This document shows positions 6,906 to 15,151 of a stretch of 22,099 nt of DNA, piece after piece. The position numbers were made by a program, and so were the translations under genes. The stretch covers positions 1 to 22,099 of the forward strand of contig DASVDK010000107.1 in the NCBI GenBank assembly GCA_036381125.1. The letters are read 5' to 3'. The stretch comes from DASVDK01 sp036381125 [NCBI: Thermodesulfobacteriota bacterium] (GTDB taxonomy: Bacteria; DASVDK01). Positions within the stretch are counted from its first letter, which is position 1, and the number at the start of each line of letters is the position of its first letter. The notes under the pieces were generated by a model that had not been told where the DNA came from, made no database searches, and saw nothing but the letters and a program-made list of their open reading frames with translations.

Positions 6906-7566
6906 CGGCGCCCTCGCGCCGCCGGTAGACCGCGATCGCGACCGGCCGCGACGCGAGCGCCGCCCGGCGGCGATCGAGCGCGACGAGCCCTCCGCCGACG
7001 AGCCGGTCGAACGGGCGGTGCGCGAGCGCGTGCCGCGGATGCTCGAGGACCAGGTCGCCGCCCGGCGCGAGCCAGGCGACGAGCCGGTCGCGGACCAGCC
7101 CGCAGGCGCGGCCGAAGGGGAGCGGGTAGCAGTAGTAGAGGACCTCGGCGCAGACGACGAGGTCGAAGCCGCCGGCCGGCGCCTCGGGCGGCAGGGCGGG
7201 CGCGAGCAGGTCCCCCCTGACCACCCGGACGTTGGCCGGCAGCTCGACGGCGCGTGCCACCGCCCGGCCGGAGATGTCGAGGCCCACGACGCGGTCGCCC
7301 CGCTCGGCCAGGCGGCGCGTGGTGTGTCCCTCGCCGCAGCCGGCCTCGAGGACCGATCGGTATCGGGGCCGCGGTAGGGCGGCGAGCACCGCCTCTCGCC
7401 GCGCCGCCTCGTACGGCGAGGCGGCGTAGCCCCACGGGTCGGGATCGGCGTAGACCCGATCGAAGTAGGCGCCGTCGAAGTAGCGCCGCCCGGCCAGGCG
7501 CGCGAGCCCCGCCGCGACGTGCTCGGCCAGCCGGCTGCCGAGTTCGGCGGCCCGCTGCCGGTTCAC
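6895..7566 (-). CDS. NodS-like SAM-dependent methyltransferase
   Basis: A 223-residue class I methyltransferase. Motif I is VLEAGCGEGHTTRRLA (residues 73 onward) and the acidic residue that binds the ribose is Asp97 in VVGLDISGRA. FDLVVCAEVLYYC is the post-II motif and LAPGGDLVLEH the motif III strand. The N-terminal stretch YFDRVYADPDPWGYAASPYEAARR closely fits NodS-type enzymes, which often sit beside PIG-L deacetylases and glycosyltransferases and methylate sugar-linked amines. No such partners are present here. The start is GTG 7566, with GGAGG four bases upstream. The 3' end overlaps the MBL gene on the other strand by 11 bases. The acceptor substrate is unknown. Confidence 0.82.
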   Translation of the reverse strand: MNRQRAAELGSRLAEHVAAGLARLAGRRYFDGAYFDRVYADPDPWGYAASPYEAARREAVLAALPRPRYRSVLEAGCGEGHTTRRLAERGDRVVGLDISGRAVARAVELPANVRVVRGDLLAPALPPEAPAGGFDLVVCAEVLYYCYPLPFGRACGLVRDRLVAWLAPGGDLVLEHPRHALAHRPFDRLVGGGLVALDRRRAALASRPVAIAVYRRREGAVRS

Positions 7567-7794
7567 GGCGCCTCCGCGGCGAGCCTCGTTCCCGCCGGAG
7601 CCGGTCGAGGTGCTCGCGGACGGCCTCCCCCATCGGCCACGCGACGGCCGGCTCGCTCCGCGTGCTGCCGAGTCGCCGCACGGCGCTCGTCGATGACCCC
7701 GGGCAGCGGCTTCACCCGCACATTCCAGGCTCGGTCCGTCCAGTCGTGCGCGCCGGCGGCGTGACGCTCGACACCGCCGCCGCGCGAGGGGGCT
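7567..7794. other. Gap between histidine kinase and methyltransferase genes
   Basis: These 228 bases lie between two genes on the minus strand. One minus frame keeps coding-like GC bias and could be a scrap of an upstream gene (for example a stretch with WNVRVKPLPGVIDERR), but no family resemblance or start site was found. No terminator hairpin was identified after the kinase. Confidence 0.3.
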
Positions 7795-9951
7795 TCAGGC
7801 GGCGCGCTCGCGGCCGGTGGCTGCCGGCAGGCGGAGGACGAAGGTGCTCCCGCAGCCGAGCCCCGCGCTCTCGGCCCAGATCCGGCCGCCGTGCAGCTCG
7901 GTCAGCCGCCTGGCGATGGCGAGCCCCAGGCCGGCACCCTGCCGCGCGGCGGTCGGGCGCCCGGAGACGCCGGTGATCTGGACGAACGGCTCGAAGATCC
8001 GCTCCAGGTGCTCACGCGGGATCCCGGCGCCGCTGTCCTGCACGCGCACCTCCAGCTCGCCTCCGGCGGCGTACCCGGTCACCCGGATCGTCCCTCCCGA
8101 TGGGGTGTGCTTGATGGCGTTCGTCAGCAGGTTCACCAGGATCTGCTCGATCTTCAGCCGGTCGCCGACGAGCGCGAGCCCGGGCTCGACGGCGTTCAGG
8201 ATGGCGACGCCCTTCTCCTGCGCGAGCGGCGCGACCTGCCCCAGCACCTCGGCGACCTCCGCCGCGAGCTCCACCGCCTCGACGTCGAGCGGCAGTTGGC
8301 CGGCCGCCAGGCGCGAGGCGTCGAGCAGGTCGTTGAGCAGCCGGATCATCTGGTCGACGTGCCGCCTGGCGGCCGAGACCAGGTTGGCCCCCTCCGCAGG
8401 CGCCACGCCTCTCGTGAAGAAGGCGAGGTTCCCCTTGACGACGGTGAGCGGCGTCCGCAGCTCGTGGGAGGCGCGGGCGAGGAAGTCGTCGCGCACCCGG
8501 ATCGCCTCCTGGGCCTCCTCGTAGAGCCTGGCGTTGTCCGCCGCGAGCGCGGCCCGTCGCGCGAGGTCCTCGGCGAGGGCGAGGTCGGCGTCGTCGTAGC
8601 GGGCCGAGCTGGTCGACGCGAACGTGATCGCGCCGAGCGTCCGGTTGCGGGCCACGAGGGGGACCACCATGAGCTGGCGCAGGCGCAGCGCCTCGAGCAC
8701 CTCGAGCTGGCGCGGCTCGTGGCCGACGCGGGCGGGCAGCACCCCCTGCGCGTCGGCGAGGACCTCCGGCCGGCCGCTCCGGATCGCCTCCGGGATCGGG
8801 TGCCGGCTCGCGGCGTCGGGCGGGACGCGAAGCAGCTCGCGCGCGAGCGCCTCCTTCTCGGGGTCGACGTGCGTCGCCGCGAGCCGGCGGATCGACCGGT
8901 CCCGGTCGACCAGGTCGACGACGCAGCAGTCGGCGAGTCGAGGCACCGCCAGGCGGCTCACGCTCGCGAGCGTCGCGTCGTAGTCGAGCGAGCCGGCCAG
9001 TTGCCGGCTCGCCTCGGCGAGGAAGCGCTGGGACTCGTCGGCCCACTTGCGCTCGATCGCCATGGCGAGCACGTTGGCGACGGCCTGCAGGAAGTGGATG
9101 TCGTCCCGCGTGAAGGTCCGCGGCCGGCAGCTATGCGCGCCGAGGACGCCGAAGGGACGACGCCGGCCGTCGATGATGACGGTCACGCCGCTGGTGAGCT
9201 GATGCGCCTGGTGCACCGGGGGGAGCTTGAAGCGGCGCTCGGTCCGCCAGTCCTCGACGATGACCGGCTCGCCGTAGAGCAGCGTGTAGCCCGCCTGGGA
9301 GTCGCGGCCGCTGCCGACCGTGGCGCGGCCGACGAGGTCCGCGCCCCACCCCACGCCCGCCCGGAGGCGAAGCGTGGCGCCGTCGGGGAGCAGCTCGAGC
9401 ACCTTCGCGTACTCGACCTGGAGCGTGCGGGCGACCAGACCGACGGCGTCGTTCATCAGCGTCGCCACGTCGACGCCCGCGAGGGCCCGCTGCCCGAGGT
9501 CGGCGACCGCGGCCTGCTGCCGCACCCGGGCCTTGAGCGCCTCCTCAACCCGCTTGCGCGCGCTGATGTCGAGCATGACGCCTCGCAGCTTCTGCGCCCG
9601 TCCCTCCGGGTCACGGACGACGTGCACCAGCTCGTGCAGCCAGACGACGCGGCCGTCGGCCGCCACGACCCGGTACTCGACCTCGTGGTCACGCCCGTCG
9701 CGCATCGACTCCTCGCAATGCGCAATCGCCGCCTCGCGATCGTCCGGGTGGACGAGCGAGACCCAGAAGTCGGGCGTGCCGAGCCAGCGCTCGATCGGGT
9801 AGCCGAGGATGTCCTCGGCGCGCCGACTCACGAAGGTGAACTGCCAGGTCGCGGCGTCCGCTTCCCAGAAGATCGCGCCGAGCCCCTCGATGAGGTCGCG
9901 GATGCGCCGCCTCGCCTGGACTGGCCACATGGGCCGGCCGGCGTTGGTCAT
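7795..9951 (-). CDS. Soluble hybrid-sensor histidine kinase, PAS-GAF-GAF-HisKA-HATPase, no receiver
   Basis: A 718-residue sensor kinase without membrane segments or signal peptide, so it should sense cytoplasmic cues. Domains in order: PAS at about 15-140 (PAS_3 type, with FVSRRAEDILGY and a C-terminal GVMLDISARKR); GAF at about 150-305 (GWGADLVGRA, FGVLGAHS); a second GAF at about 320-475 (LRQLMVVPLVARNRTLGAIT); HisKA at about 485-555 with the phospho-acceptor His496 in ASHELRTPLT; and HATPase at about 590-710 with Asn607/Asn611 (N box), DSGAGI from 639 (G1), FEPF at 653 (F box) and GAGLGLAIA from 672 (G2). The ATG at 9951 is preceded by GGGGAGGG. No response regulator is nearby, making it an orphan kinase. 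The ligands of the sensor domains cannot be read from sequence. Confidence 0.92.
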   Translation of the reverse strand: MTNAGRPMWPVQARRRIRDLIEGLGAIFWEADAATWQFTFVSRRAEDILGYPIERWLGTPDFWVSLVHPDDREAAIAHCEESMRDGRDHEVEYRVVAADGRVVWLHELVHVVRDPEGRAQKLRGVMLDISARKRVEEALKARVRQQAAVADLGQRALAGVDVATLMNDAVGLVARTLQVEYAKVLELLPDGATLRLRAGVGWGADLVGRATVGSGRDSQAGYTLLYGEPVIVEDWRTERRFKLPPVHQAHQLTSGVTVIIDGRRRPFGVLGAHSCRPRTFTRDDIHFLQAVANVLAMAIERKWADESQRFLAEASRQLAGSLDYDATLASVSRLAVPRLADCCVVDLVDRDRSIRRLAATHVDPEKEALARELLRVPPDAASRHPIPEAIRSGRPEVLADAQGVLPARVGHEPRQLEVLEALRLRQLMVVPLVARNRTLGAITFASTSSARYDDADLALAEDLARRAALAADNARLYEEAQEAIRVRDDFLARASHELRTPLTVVKGNLAFFTRGVAPAEGANLVSAARRHVDQMIRLLNDLLDASRLAAGQLPLDVEAVELAAEVAEVLGQVAPLAQEKGVAILNAVEPGLALVGDRLKIEQILVNLLTNAIKHTPSGGTIRVTGYAAGGELEVRVQDSGAGIPREHLERIFEPFVQITGVSGRPTAARQGAGLGLAIARRLTELHGGRIWAESAGLGCGSTFVLRLPAATGRERAA

Positions 9952-10168
9952 ACACGCCCTCCCCGTTCGGCTACGCGCACGGCGTGTGGAGGATCACGTG
10001 GTCGGACGAGTCGTCGGCAGGTAGGGCCCTCATGCTCGATGGTGCGAGACGGGCTGGATGCAGGTGCCCCTCCCTCCCCCGCGAGGTAATCACGGTCGCC
10101 GGAGCGTTGTCAACCCCAAGGTGGCCGCGGCGGCGTGACGCCGACGCAGCCGCGAGTAAGATGTCCGG
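9952..10168. promoter_or_regulatory. Divergent intergenic region between the kinase and the MATE exporter
   Basis: A 217-base gap between divergent genes, which must carry outward promoters. A TTGTCA resembling a -35 hexamer lies near 10108 on the plus strand, but no matching -10 was convincing in this GC-rich DNA. No coding frame is supported. Confidence 0.3.
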
Positions 10169-11542
10169 ATGCCCTCGACCCCGTACCATCGTCCCGAAGC
10201 CTCCCTCACGGCGCTCCTCGGCCTCGCCTGGCCGATCATCGTCTCCCGCTCCACCCAGGTGGTCATCGGCCTGGCCGACGCGGTCATGGTCGCCGGCCTC
10301 GGCGAAGCCGCGCTGGCCGCCACGACGGCCGGGGCGCTCAACACCTTCTGCATCCTCATCCTCCCCATGGGGATCGTCTTCATCGTGTCGAGCTTCGCGT
10401 CGCAGCTCTTCGGCCGCGGCGACCTGGCGGGCGCTCGGCGCTACGGGTTCTACGGGCTCGCCGTCGCCGCGGCGACGCAGGCCGTCTGTCTCGGCGCGAT
10501 CCCCTGGATCCCCGCCGTCCTCGGCCGGTTCGCCTATGCGGAGGACGTGCAGCGGCTGATGACCGGTTACCTGACCTGGCGACTTCTCTCCGGGGGCGCG
10601 GCCATCGGCATCGAGGCGCTCGCCAACTACTACGGAGGGCTCGGCCGCACGCGCCTGCCCATGGTCGTCAACGTGATCGCCATGGTGATCAACGTCCTCG
10701 GCAACTGGGTCTTCATCTTCGGCCACCTGGGCGTCCCGGCGCTCGGCGTGACCGGCGCGGCCATGGCGTCGACCCTCGCCACCTGGCTCGCCTTCCTCGG
10801 CTTCGCGGCCCTGTTCGTCTGGGAAGGGGAACGGGCGGGCCCCCGCATGCCCGGCTTCCGCGCGCAGGAGCTGTGGCGGATGCTCCGCTTCGGCGTCCCG
10901 TCGGGGCTCAACTGGTTCTTCGAGTTCTTCGCCTTCATCTTCTTCGTGAACGTGGTCGTGGCCGGCCTGGGGACCACGGCGCTCGCCGCCCTGATGGCGG
11001 TGTTCCAGATCGGCTCGGTGGCCTTCATGCCGGCCTTCGCCCTGGCGAGCGCCGGAGCGATCCTGGTGGGCCAGAGCATCGGCGCCGACCGGCGCGACGA
11101 CGTCCCGCGGATGGTGTGGCTCACCTTCCTGGTGGCAGCCGGCTGGCAGGGGGTCGTGGCAGTCGTCTACCTGACGACGCCGGAGCTGCTGATACAGCCC
11201 TTCCTCGAGCGGGGGGGCGACGGGGCGTTGCTCGCGATCGGTCGCCGGATGCTGATGCTCTCGGCGGCGTGGCTCCTCTTCGACGCCGCGGTCGGGGTGC
11301 TCGCCGAGGCGCTGCGCGCGGCGGGCGACACCGCCTTCACGCTCTGGGCACGCCTGGCGATCGCCTGGCTGATCTTCGTGCCCGGCTCGTACGTGACCGT
11401 TCGCCTGCTCGGGATGGGAGACGTGGCGGCCGTCCTCTGGGTCGTCCTCTACCTGTCCCTGCTCGCCGCCGTCCTGGCGATACGCTTCTGGGCCGGGACG
11501 TGGCGGCGGATCGAGCTGGTGGGGGAGGTGCCGGCCGGGTGA
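10169..11542 (+). CDS. MATE-family multidrug/metabolite exporter
   Basis: A 457-residue inner-membrane protein with twelve hydrophobic helices in two similar halves, the classic size and layout of MATE (NorM-like) cation-coupled exporters. The first helix, ALLGLAWPIIVSRSTQVVIGLADAVMVAGLG, carries the family pattern of a polar kink followed by a D at the end. The start of the second half (RFGVPSGLNWFFEFFAFIFF) matches the usual G-x-P-x-G motif. SxGxALVGQSIGA-like sequence appears as ASAGAILVGQSIGA. The start ATG at 10169 has only a weak CCGGA upstream, so translation may be modest. It faces away from the histidine kinase and converges with the ABC substrate-binding gene with a gap of 21 bases. 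The substrate is unknown. Confidence 0.9.
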   Translation: MPSTPYHRPEASLTALLGLAWPIIVSRSTQVVIGLADAVMVAGLGEAALAATTAGALNTFCILILPMGIVFIVSSFASQLFGRGDLAGARRYGFYGLAVAAATQAVCLGAIPWIPAVLGRFAYAEDVQRLMTGYLTWRLLSGGAAIGIEALANYYGGLGRTRLPMVVNVIAMVINVLGNWVFIFGHLGVPALGVTGAAMASTLATWLAFLGFAALFVWEGERAGPRMPGFRAQELWRMLRFGVPSGLNWFFEFFAFIFFVNVVVAGLGTTALAALMAVFQIGSVAFMPAFALASAGAILVGQSIGADRRDDVPRMVWLTFLVAAGWQGVVAVVYLTTPELLIQPFLERGGDGALLAIGRRMLMLSAAWLLFDAAVGVLAEALRAAGDTAFTLWARLAIAWLIFVPGSYVTVRLLGMGDVAAVLWVVLYLSLLAAVLAIRFWAGTWRRIELVGEVPAG

Positions 11543-11563
11543 GGGGCCGCCGGAGGGCTCCCG

Positions 11564-12652
11564 TTACTTCGCGAGCCAGGCGCTCCACCGTTCCAGCAGG
11601 CGCGCCCGGTTCTCGGACACCCACCGGTAGTCGATGGTCGCGATGTTCCGCCAGTTGTCGGGATGTGTCGGCCGCGTCAACCGGTCGGGCTCCGGCAACA
11701 GGTCGAGGGCCTTCTGGTTCGACGTGTCGTAGTTGACCTCGCGGCTGAAGGCGAGGTGCGCCTCCGGCCGGCCCATGAAGAAGTCGAGGAACGCGAGCGC
11801 CGCCTTCGGGTGGGGCGCGCCGGCGAGGAGGCCCCACGGCGCCACGTCCTTGGGCGCCCCCTTCCACGAGACCTCGATCGGCACGCCGGCGGCCTTCAGG
11901 CTCAGCGCCCGCCCGGACCACATCATGGCCATCACGACCTCGCGCGAGCGCATGATCTGCTGGCTCTGGTCCCCGGTCCTCCACCACACCTTCACGTGAG
12001 GCTTGATCTCGTCGAGCTTCCGGAAGGCGCGGTCGAGGTCCAGGGGGAAGAGCCTGTCCGGCGGCACGCCGTCGGCCATCAGCGCGGCCATGAGCACCCA
12101 CCACGGCGTGCCGGCGTCCATCAGGGCGCGCGGCCCTGGAAAGCGCTCCACGTCCCAGAAGTCGGCCCAGGTCTGGGGGGCCCGGCCGTGAGGAAACGCC
12201 TCGGCGTCGTAGGCGAGCACGCCGCCGCCGATCGTTCGCAGGAGGCTGTAGTCCTGGCAGGCACCCTCCACGCCGTACTTCCCGGCGTTGGGCAGGCGCC
12301 AGCAGTCGAGCTTCGCGAGGAACGCGCGATGGTCGAGGACGTCGGCAGGCCCCATCGAGACGATGTCCCACTCGATCCGGCCCACGCGGCTCATCGCCTT
12401 GACCTTCGCCCACTGCTCGTCGAGGTCCGCCGCGACCGACCGGATCGTCACGCCGGTCGCCCTGGTGAAGGGCTCGTAGAAGTGCCGCCTGAGCGCCCGC
12501 TCGAACGCGCCGCCGGTGGTCACGATGACCAGCTCCTTCTCGAGCGCCTCCGCGGCCCGCGACGGCCGGCCGCCGCCGAGCAGCGCGGCGGCGACGGCGC
12601 AGGTCACGAGCGCCCACGTCGAACTCCGCATGCTCAACGTTCGGTATCGCAT
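11564..12652 (-). CDS. ABC transporter substrate-binding protein, PotD/putrescine-type
   Basis: A 362-residue periplasmic solute-binding protein. The N-terminus has a positively charged start, a hydrophobic core (STWALVTCAVAAALLGG) and a likely cleavage after SRA. Mature sequence begins ELVIVTTGGAFERALRRHFYEPFTRATGVTI, typical of the spermidine/putrescine and Fe3+ binding-protein cluster. Later blocks WDIVSMGPADVL, YDAEAFPHGRAPQTWADFWDVERFPGPRAL and WWRTGDQSQQIMRSREVVMAMMWSGRA fit the same family, where the mature protein closes over a polyamine or similar cation. The start ATG at 12652 has GGAGGAG close upstream. No permease or ATPase gene is adjacent, so it must work with components encoded elsewhere. 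The ligand could be a polyamine, an amino acid derivative or another small cation. Confidence 0.86.
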   Translation of the reverse strand: MRYRTLSMRSSTWALVTCAVAAALLGGGRPSRAAEALEKELVIVTTGGAFERALRRHFYEPFTRATGVTIRSVAADLDEQWAKVKAMSRVGRIEWDIVSMGPADVLDHRAFLAKLDCWRLPNAGKYGVEGACQDYSLLRTIGGGVLAYDAEAFPHGRAPQTWADFWDVERFPGPRALMDAGTPWWVLMAALMADGVPPDRLFPLDLDRAFRKLDEIKPHVKVWWRTGDQSQQIMRSREVVMAMMWSGRALSLKAAGVPIEVSWKGAPKDVAPWGLLAGAPHPKAALAFLDFFMGRPEAHLAFSREVNYDTSNQKALDLLPEPDRLTRPTHPDNWRNIATIDYRWVSENRARLLERWSAWLAK

Positions 12653-12752
12653 GGCTCCTCCATGGCGCGGCCCGCGCGGCGGTCGCCGGCGATGCTCCCC
12701 CGACCGACCTCGGGCTTCGACGGGCCGAGCGACGACCCGGCCAAGCATGCGT

Positions 12753-12781
12753 CGATCGACCCCGACCCGGAAGGTCGATCG
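12753..12781. repeat. Inverted repeat CGATCGACC, candidate operator
   Basis: Two perfect 9-base arms separated by 11 bases, with centres two helical turns apart, as expected for a dimeric DNA-binding regulator. The same 9-mer occurs again at 12933. It sits upstream of the minus-strand substrate-binding gene. The motif contains CGATCG, itself palindromic and common in GC-rich DNA, so chance is possible. Confidence 0.35.
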
Positions 12782-12891
12782 GCGGACGTGCGCGGTCTCG
12801 CGTCGGAAGCGGAGCTGTCTCGTCCTGTGGTGCCCGAAGCGACCGGCGAGCTGCGAGGTGCGATGGGTTCTCTGTCGCAGGAGAGCGGCGC

Positions 12892-12931
12892 CGGGTGAGC
12901 GGCCGCGGGGTCTCGAAGAGCGGCTCACCCG
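12892..12931. terminator. Inverted repeat, possible terminator of the small secreted-protein gene
   Basis: Perfect 9-base arms CGGGTGAGC and GCTCACCCG enclose 22 bases. It lies 63 bases past the stop of the minus-strand gene ending at 12994 and before the next minus gene. No T-run follows on the minus strand, so a Rho-independent role is uncertain. Confidence 0.3.
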
Positions 12932-12993
12932 ACGATCGACCGTGCGGGACCGGGATCCGGACGCCCGGCCTTCGCCCGGTCGAGAACCGGACG

Positions 12994-13386
12994 CTACGGC
13001 TCGGCGGCGGCCGGGGCCGCGCGGGTCCCGGCGGGGGCCGGCGCGAGGACCGTCACCCGGCTGGCGACGTACCGGCCGCCGTCCTCCCGGTAGGTCACCC
13101 GGACCGACTCGCCGACCCGCAGGCTCGTCGCCTCCCGCCGCTCCCCGCCGGCCGCGAGCGTCGTGTCGGGCGTGCTGTAAATGGTGAGCCGTTCGCCGTT
13201 TCCGGCCCTCGTCCGCCGCTCGACGACGAACGACCGCGTCGCGGCGTCGACCGAGACGACCTCGCCGGTCGCGCGCAGGTACCGGACGCGCTCCGGCGGC
13301 CCTCCGGCCGTCATGGCCAGTGCCGGCACGGCGCAGAGGACGAGCAGGACGACGAGGATCGAGATGGGGCGCTTCGTGGCGCTCAT
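12994..13386 (-). CDS. Small secreted protein, DUF5666/OB-like
   Basis: A 130-residue protein with a clear signal peptide (basic SATKRP, then ILVVLLVLCAVPALA) and a compact beta-rich body: RATGEVVSVDAATRSFVVERR, LTIYSTPDTTLAAGG, LRVGESVRVTYREDGGRYVASRVTVLAP. This pattern of a strand carrying G-x-V-x-x-V-D, then a value-like strand, a LxVGxxVRV turn and a final V-x-V strand resembles small periplasmic DUF5666-type OB domains. The function of these is not established. The Ala/Pro-rich end is probably disordered. The ATG at 13386 is chosen because the strong AAAGGAGG lies 11 bases upstream; the in-frame GTG at 13398 overlaps that ribosome site and is unlikely. It follows the MaoC gene by 76 bases. 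Confidence 0.65.
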   Translation of the reverse strand: MSATKRPISILVVLLVLCAVPALAMTAGGPPERVRYLRATGEVVSVDAATRSFVVERRTRAGNGERLTIYSTPDTTLAAGGERREATSLRVGESVRVTYREDGGRYVASRVTVLAPAPAGTRAAPAAAEP

Positions 13387-13462
13387 GGCTGGTTGCACCT
13401 CCTTTCGCCCGAGGAGGGAGCAACCGGCGTGCCACCGGCGCCGCGGCGCGACGAGGCGTGCG

Positions 13463-13918
13463 TTACGCCGGCCGCCTCGGCACGAGGATCACGGCGATCT
13501 CCTCGAGGACCACCTCGCCGCGCTGGTTCGTCAGGACGTTGCGCAGCCGGACCACGCCCTGCTGCGGCCTCGAGCGCGAGACGCGCCGGTCGACCACCTC
13601 GCTGTCGAGCGCGAGCGTGTCTCCGGGCCGTACCGGGCGCGGCCAGGCGAGCGACTCGACACCCACCCCCACCGCGCCCCCGGCAAGCCGCGGCCCGCCG
13701 GTCACGAGGAGCCGCATGGCCAGGGCGGCGGTGTGCCAGCCGCTGGCGGCGAGCCCGCCGAAGACCGAGTCGCGCGCCGCCTCGGGGTCGGTGTGGAACG
13801 GCTGGGGATCGAACGCCTGCGCGAAGCGGACGATGTCCGCCTCGGTCACGGTGACCGACCCGGCGCGGAAGCGACGACCGGGTTCGAGGTCCTCGAAGTA
13901 GAGCGCCGCGTCACGCAT
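13463..13918 (-). CDS. MaoC-like hot-dog hydratase
   Basis: A 151-residue single hot-dog domain of the MaoC/R-specific enoyl-CoA hydratase family, which adds water to the double bond of enoyl-CoA thioesters. The hydratase motif is visible as FAQAFDPQPFHTDPEAA with Asp37 and His42 as the catalytic pair, followed by the substrate-tunnel segment FGGLAASGWHTAALAMRL. The strand set VRPGDTLALDSEVVDRRVSRSRPQQGVVRLRNVLTNQRGEVV completes the fold. The start ATG at 13918 has GGAGG ten bases upstream; codons upstream of it add nothing recognisable. No other fatty-acid or acyl-CoA gene is nearby, so its pathway cannot be read from context. Some relatives act in ethylmalonyl-CoA or PHA metabolism. Confidence 0.88.
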   Translation of the reverse strand: MRDAALYFEDLEPGRRFRAGSVTVTEADIVRFAQAFDPQPFHTDPEAARDSVFGGLAASGWHTAALAMRLLVTGGPRLAGGAVGVGVESLAWPRPVRPGDTLALDSEVVDRRVSRSRPQQGVVRLRNVLTNQRGEVVLEEIAVILVPRRPA

Positions 13919-14005
13919 GTCGGGACGACCTCCGGAGACCCAGGGTAACACGGGCGGCGGCGCGATCCGCGGCCGCGATCACCGCCGCGCCGGCTCCGGA
14001 AGACC

Positions 14006-15094
14006 TCAGCGCCCGGGCTGGAGCCAGAGCGTGAAGCCGGGAACGTAGGTCGTCAGGACGAGCACGATCAGCATGACGACGATCTGGGGCCAGATCGCGC
14101 GCGAGACCCGGCCGAGGCCGAGCCCCGAGATCGCCATCCCGACGAAGAGGCAGTAGCCGATCGGTGGAGCCGCCATGCCGATGGCGACGTTCGTCACGAT
14201 GATCGCCCCGAAGTGGATGGGGTCGACGCCGAACCTCGAGGCGACGGCGATGAGCAGCGGCCCGAGGATCACCATGATGGCGATCTCGTCCAGGACGGCC
14301 GCGAGCAGGAAGAAGGCGACGTTGAGGCCCGCCAGCGCCGCCCACCGCTCGTCGACGTGCTCGGCGAGCCAGGTCGCGAAGCGCACCGCCACCTGCTCCT
14401 GCGCGACGAGGACGCCGAAGCCGGCCGAGACGGCGATGATGGACGTGACGATGGCGCTCGTCCCGACCGCCTTGAGCACGATCCGGGGCAGGCCGGCGAG
14501 CGTGAGCCGGCGCTCGACGAACAGGCCGACGACGAGCGCGTAGACGCAGCTCATGCCGGCCGCCTCGGTCGGCGTGAAGACGCCGCCGTAGATGCCGCCG
14601 AGGACGAAGACCGGCGAGAGGAGCGCCCACCTGCCGCGGGCGAAGGCCGTCCGGGTCTCCGACCAGCCGGCCCGTGCCTGCCGCGGCACGCCGCGGCGCC
14701 TCGCGTGGACGTAGCAGACGACGAGCAGCCCCGCCGCGATCGAGAGGCCCGGGATGACGCCCGAGAGGAAGAGGCGCCCGATCGACTCCTCGGCCACGAC
14801 GCCCCAGATCACGAAGGCGATGGAGGGGGGGATGAGCGGCCCGAGCACCCCGGCGCTGACCGCGATCGCGACGGCGAAGCCCTTGTCGTAGCCCGCCTCC
14901 ACCATGGCCGGCACCAGGATGGTGCCGATGGCCGCCGTCGTGGCCGGCGCGGAGCCGGAGATGGCGGAGAAGACGAGCGCCGCGAGCACCGTCACCATGG
15001 CGAGCCCGCCGGTCCTGTGACGCACGAGGACGCCGGCGACGCCGACGAGCCGCTGCGAGAGCCCCCCGGCCGTCATGAGCTGACCGGCCAGCAT
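14006..15094 (-). CDS. TRAP transporter large permease (DctM-like), 5'-truncated
   Basis: TRAP large permeases form the translocation path of Na+-driven organic-acid uptake systems. This frame has the family blocks in order: SGSAPATTAAIGTILVPAM, GYDKGFAVAIAVSAGVLGPLIPPSI (the conserved PPSI loop), GGIYGGVFTPTEAAGMSCVYAL (the TPTEAA motif) and late helices with LDEIAIMVILGPLL and TNVAIGMAAPPIGYCLFV. The normal length is about 425 residues; from the ATG at 15094 only 362 remain. Family sequence continues upstream in frame to about 15151 (QQLIAGSQSFSLLAIPLF) and then stops at a GC-rich repeat. So about 50 N-terminal residues, and any DctQ and DctP genes, are missing. The gene is either a remnant or cut by an assembly join. 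Confidence 0.8.
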   Translation of the reverse strand: MLAGQLMTAGGLSQRLVGVAGVLVRHRTGGLAMVTVLAALVFSAISGSAPATTAAIGTILVPAMVEAGYDKGFAVAIAVSAGVLGPLIPPSIAFVIWGVVAEESIGRLFLSGVIPGLSIAAGLLVVCYVHARRRGVPRQARAGWSETRTAFARGRWALLSPVFVLGGIYGGVFTPTEAAGMSCVYALVVGLFVERRLTLAGLPRIVLKAVGTSAIVTSIIAVSAGFGVLVAQEQVAVRFATWLAEHVDERWAALAGLNVAFFLLAAVLDEIAIMVILGPLLIAVASRFGVDPIHFGAIIVTNVAIGMAAPPIGYCLFVGMAISGLGLGRVSRAIWPQIVVMLIVLVLTTYVPGFTLWLQPGR

Positions 15095-15151
15095 GAAGAG
15101 CGGGATCGCGAGCAGGCTGAAGGACTGGGAGCCCGCGATGAGCTGCTGGGC

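Larger units (their letters stand above)
12653..12993. promoter_or_regulatory. Upstream region of the substrate-binding gene with two dyads
   Basis: These 341 bases have no supported gene. They contain a dyad CGATCGACC (12753-12761) / GGTCGATCG (12773-12781), with arm centres 20 bases apart, about 100 bases upstream of the substrate-binding gene start. A third copy of CGATCGACC lies at 12933-12941. A second perfect inverted repeat, CGGGTGAGC (12892-12900) / GCTCACCCG (12923-12931), lies downstream of the small secreted-protein gene. The first could be an operator; the second is in the right place for a terminator but lacks a T-run. Confidence 0.4.

Noticed and set aside
7567-7720. A small extra gene before the methyltransferase
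   Set aside because: A minus frame has coding-like composition, but there is no family match, no good start and it runs into the methyltransferase in another frame.
7795-10089. Long plus-strand open frame across the histidine kinase
   Set aside because: It is the antisense of a kinase with all catalytic boxes intact and has no recognisable domains.
12653-13435. In-frame extension of the substrate-binding gene upstream of its signal peptide
   Set aside because: The extension is Arg-rich without domains and overlaps the well-supported small secreted-protein gene; the signal peptide and ribosome site fix the start at 12652.
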